Assembly (NCBI GenBank): GCA_003650185.1
Contig: QMOF01000117.1
Coordinates: 1 to 7,084, forward strand
Origin: Chloroflexota bacterium
GTDB taxonomy: Bacteria; Chloroflexota; Dehalococcoidia; UBA2247; RBG-13-53-26
DNA: 7,084 nt
Reading direction: 5' to 3'
The stretch's first letter is position 1. Every line of letters starts with the position of its first letter. The translations under genes were made by a program, and so were the position numbers. The notes under the pieces are model-generated. The model saw only the letters and a list, made by a program, of their open reading frames with translations, was not told the origin of the DNA and did no database searches. Shown piece by piece: positions 6,027-7,084 of the stretch.

Positions 6027-6449
6027 CCGCTTCCATCGCTCATTATTGCTGGCTGCTTCGCCGAAGTCACGACGCCATCAGAGACATGCCCTAGGCGGTG
6101 CTTTCCAGTGGCGAGAACAGCGGCTATACCTTATGTCATCACATAGCATATGGTGAGAGGAGAACACCCATAAGCCTTACTTGACCATGTGGACGCGCAC
6201 GGCAGCAACTGCTGGTATCGAAGTGGCAGGGTCTCCGTTTCACTTGATATTCACCGCCAATTACCCGATGCTTCACCAGGCCGTGCTAACCTGTCGCAAA
6301 GGGAGGCAGCAGGCACGTGTGTTGCGGTCAGGATGTTGGCAGGAGTGTCCGCCGGTTTCAATGTCGCGCACAGACGCTGAGGCAGTCGGGGTCTCATCAG
6401 CCACATCCGCAAGAGGACCGCTAGACCCTGGTGCCGCTGGGATATCGTA
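6027..6449. other. Stretch of about 420 bases without a convincing gene
   Basis: This interval separates the minus-strand ligase stub from the plus-strand gene at 6450. Open frames exist on both strands but none has a ribosome site plus recognisable or natural-looking protein sequence. A plus-strand frame from TTG 6181 (or ATG 6187) ends with a TAA that shares its last base with the ATG at 6450. This would be a neat coupling, but its Ser/Ala/Thr-rich product looks like non-coding translation. A weak promoter pair on the plus strand is TTTCCA (6102-6107), 17 bases, TATACC (6125-6130). A small palindrome TATGT-CATC-ACATA lies at 6132-6145 just after it. GAGAGGAGA at 6155-6163 resembles a ribosome site but no start codon follows at a useful distance. 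Confidence 0.4.
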
Positions 6450-7084
6450 ATGTCGAACGCACAGACAAGAGCAGCGCACGGTCACGATGCCGAGAAGTCT
6501 CCCGGACCAAGCAGAGACCGACAGCCAATCCGGCAGCATCCGGAGGGAAAGACGGGGGAAGCGCTGCTTCCTGACCTCCTACCAGGCAGTACCCCCGCAC
6601 GGCCTTCAGAGAGGTGGGCTGGTCTCCTGGGCAATGCTCGTTTCTCCCACTATGCCAATGGAGCCCAAAGGGCACGCATCGTGAGCGGGCTACAGCGAAT
6701 CTATGGCAACGCCTATGTGCAGCGCGTCATCGAGCGCGTGCGGTCCGCCAGAGTTGAGACGGCCCACATGGGGAATGAGGCACAAGTTGAAGAGGGGCAA
6801 GCCCAGACCTCCGTCAAAACAAGCGCGATGACCAGCTTGGCACTCGCCAAGCTGGCGGGAGCCAAGCTGTCACAATGGCGAAAGACGCTCATCACAGCAG
6901 TCAAGAAGAGCAAGACCGCCAAGAAAACCATAGAGGCAATCGAGAAGAAAACCGGGAAGCCAATCAAGATAAAGACCTCGACAAAGGGGAGCTTCCAGAT
7001 GGGTGGCGAGGTTTACATCGACAACAATGAGCCTTTCGACAAGCAGGTGAACAGCCTATCCCACGAAATAAACCATCTTCACGA
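6450..7084 (+). CDS. eCIS-associated protein with LQRxxGN motif and HExxH metallopeptidase domain (partial, 3' end outside)
   Basis: An open frame of 211 codons starts at ATG 6450 and continues past the window end without a stop. Upstream it is closed by TGA at 6378-6380. GGGA (6439-6442), 7 bases before the ATG, is only a modest ribosome site. Residues 1-60 are polar, Pro/Arg/Gly-rich and probably disordered. Residues 57-77 read 'WAGLLGNARFSHYANGAQRA' then R-I-V-S, and residues 81-92 'LQRIYGNAYVQR'. This pair is the recurring N-terminal signature of proteins found beside extracellular contractile injection systems and DUF4157 proteins. A helical, Ala/Lys-rich linker follows (127-175). Then 'MGGEVYIDNN' leads to 'SLSHEINHLH', where H205-E206 and H209 form an HExxH zinc site. 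The DUF4157 block itself is not evident, so this looks like a different metallopeptidase, possibly a polymorphic-toxin type. The third metal ligand lies beyond the edge. No signal peptide is visible, as expected for injected cargo. Confidence 0.75.
   Translation, partial: MSNAQTRAAHGHDAEKSPGPSRDRQPIRQHPEGKTGEALLPDLLPGSTPARPSERWAGLLGNARFSHYANGAQRARIVSGLQRIYGNAYVQRVIERVRSARVETAHMGNEAQVEEGQAQTSVKTSAMTSLALAKLAGAKLSQWRKTLITAVKKSKTAKKTIEAIEKKTGKPIKIKTSTKGSFQMGGEVYIDNNEPFDKQVNSLSHEINHLH
6832..6855. repeat. 10-bp perfect inverted repeat inside the eCIS-associated gene
   Basis: CCAGCTTGGC (6832-6841) and GCCAAGCTGG (6846-6855) are exact complements around ACTC. A third GCCAAGCT follows at 6861-6868. 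The run encodes the repetitive helix 'SLALAKLAGAKLS', so the repeat may simply reflect repeated Ala-Lys-Leu codons. No T-tract follows. Confidence 0.6.

Noticed and set aside
5257..6156. Long open frame of 299 codons on the plus strand
   Set aside because: Its first part is antisense to the substrate-binding gene and its second part to the ligase stub. The product is Ser/Thr/Pro/His-rich with no domain, and there is no ribosome site at its start. It is a shadow frame.
6273..6675. Minus-strand frames opposite the start of the eCIS-associated gene
   Set aside because: They have no ribosome sites or family resemblance and overlap the plus-strand gene, which has clear motifs. They are shadow frames.

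Overview
The window looks like an environmental bacterial contig of moderate GC, most likely from an anaerobic-type lineage of the Chloroflexota/Desulfobacterota kind. That assignment is an inference from the style of the acyl-CoA ligase and the Liv-type operon, with no marker gene to confirm it. No tRNA, rRNA, CRISPR array or transposase was seen.

Left and middle (1-5635, all on the minus strand) form one transport-plus-activation operon. Read in the direction of transcription, it has a near-consensus sigma70 promoter (TTGACA, 17 bp, GATAAT; 5607-5635) with an 18-bp inverted repeat overlapping it. Next come a Liv-type substrate-binding lipoprotein (5504-4284), a short SD-led upstream reading frame (4226-4143), a long-chain-type AMP-forming acyl-CoA ligase (4142-2151), a LivH-type permease (2146-1262), a LivM-type permease (1262-186), and the first 39 codons of another gene (119-1) that may be a phenylacetate-CoA-ligase-like enzyme. 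Gaps of 4 bases and an overlap of 1 base join ligase, LivH and LivM. The logical reading is uptake of a carboxylic acid or other small organic substrate by a Liv-family ABC importer and immediate CoA activation in the cytoplasm. The ATPases LivG and LivF are not in the window.

Between about 5697 and 5970 the minus strand carries what looks like only the C-terminal end of another phenylacetate-CoA-ligase-like protein. No body of the gene lies upstream of it, so it is probably a remnant marking a rearrangement.

Right (6027-7084): after a stretch of about 420 bases with no convincing gene, a plus-strand reading frame opens at 6450 and runs off the window end. It is the most interesting item here. 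The predicted protein has the 'LQRxxGNxxVQR' motif typical of proteins associated with extracellular contractile injection systems (eCIS) and DUF4157. A Lys-rich helical linker follows, and just before the window ends there is an HEINH (HExxH) zinc-metallopeptidase motif. It looks like a candidate eCIS-linked effector or toxin whose catalytic domain continues past the window edge.
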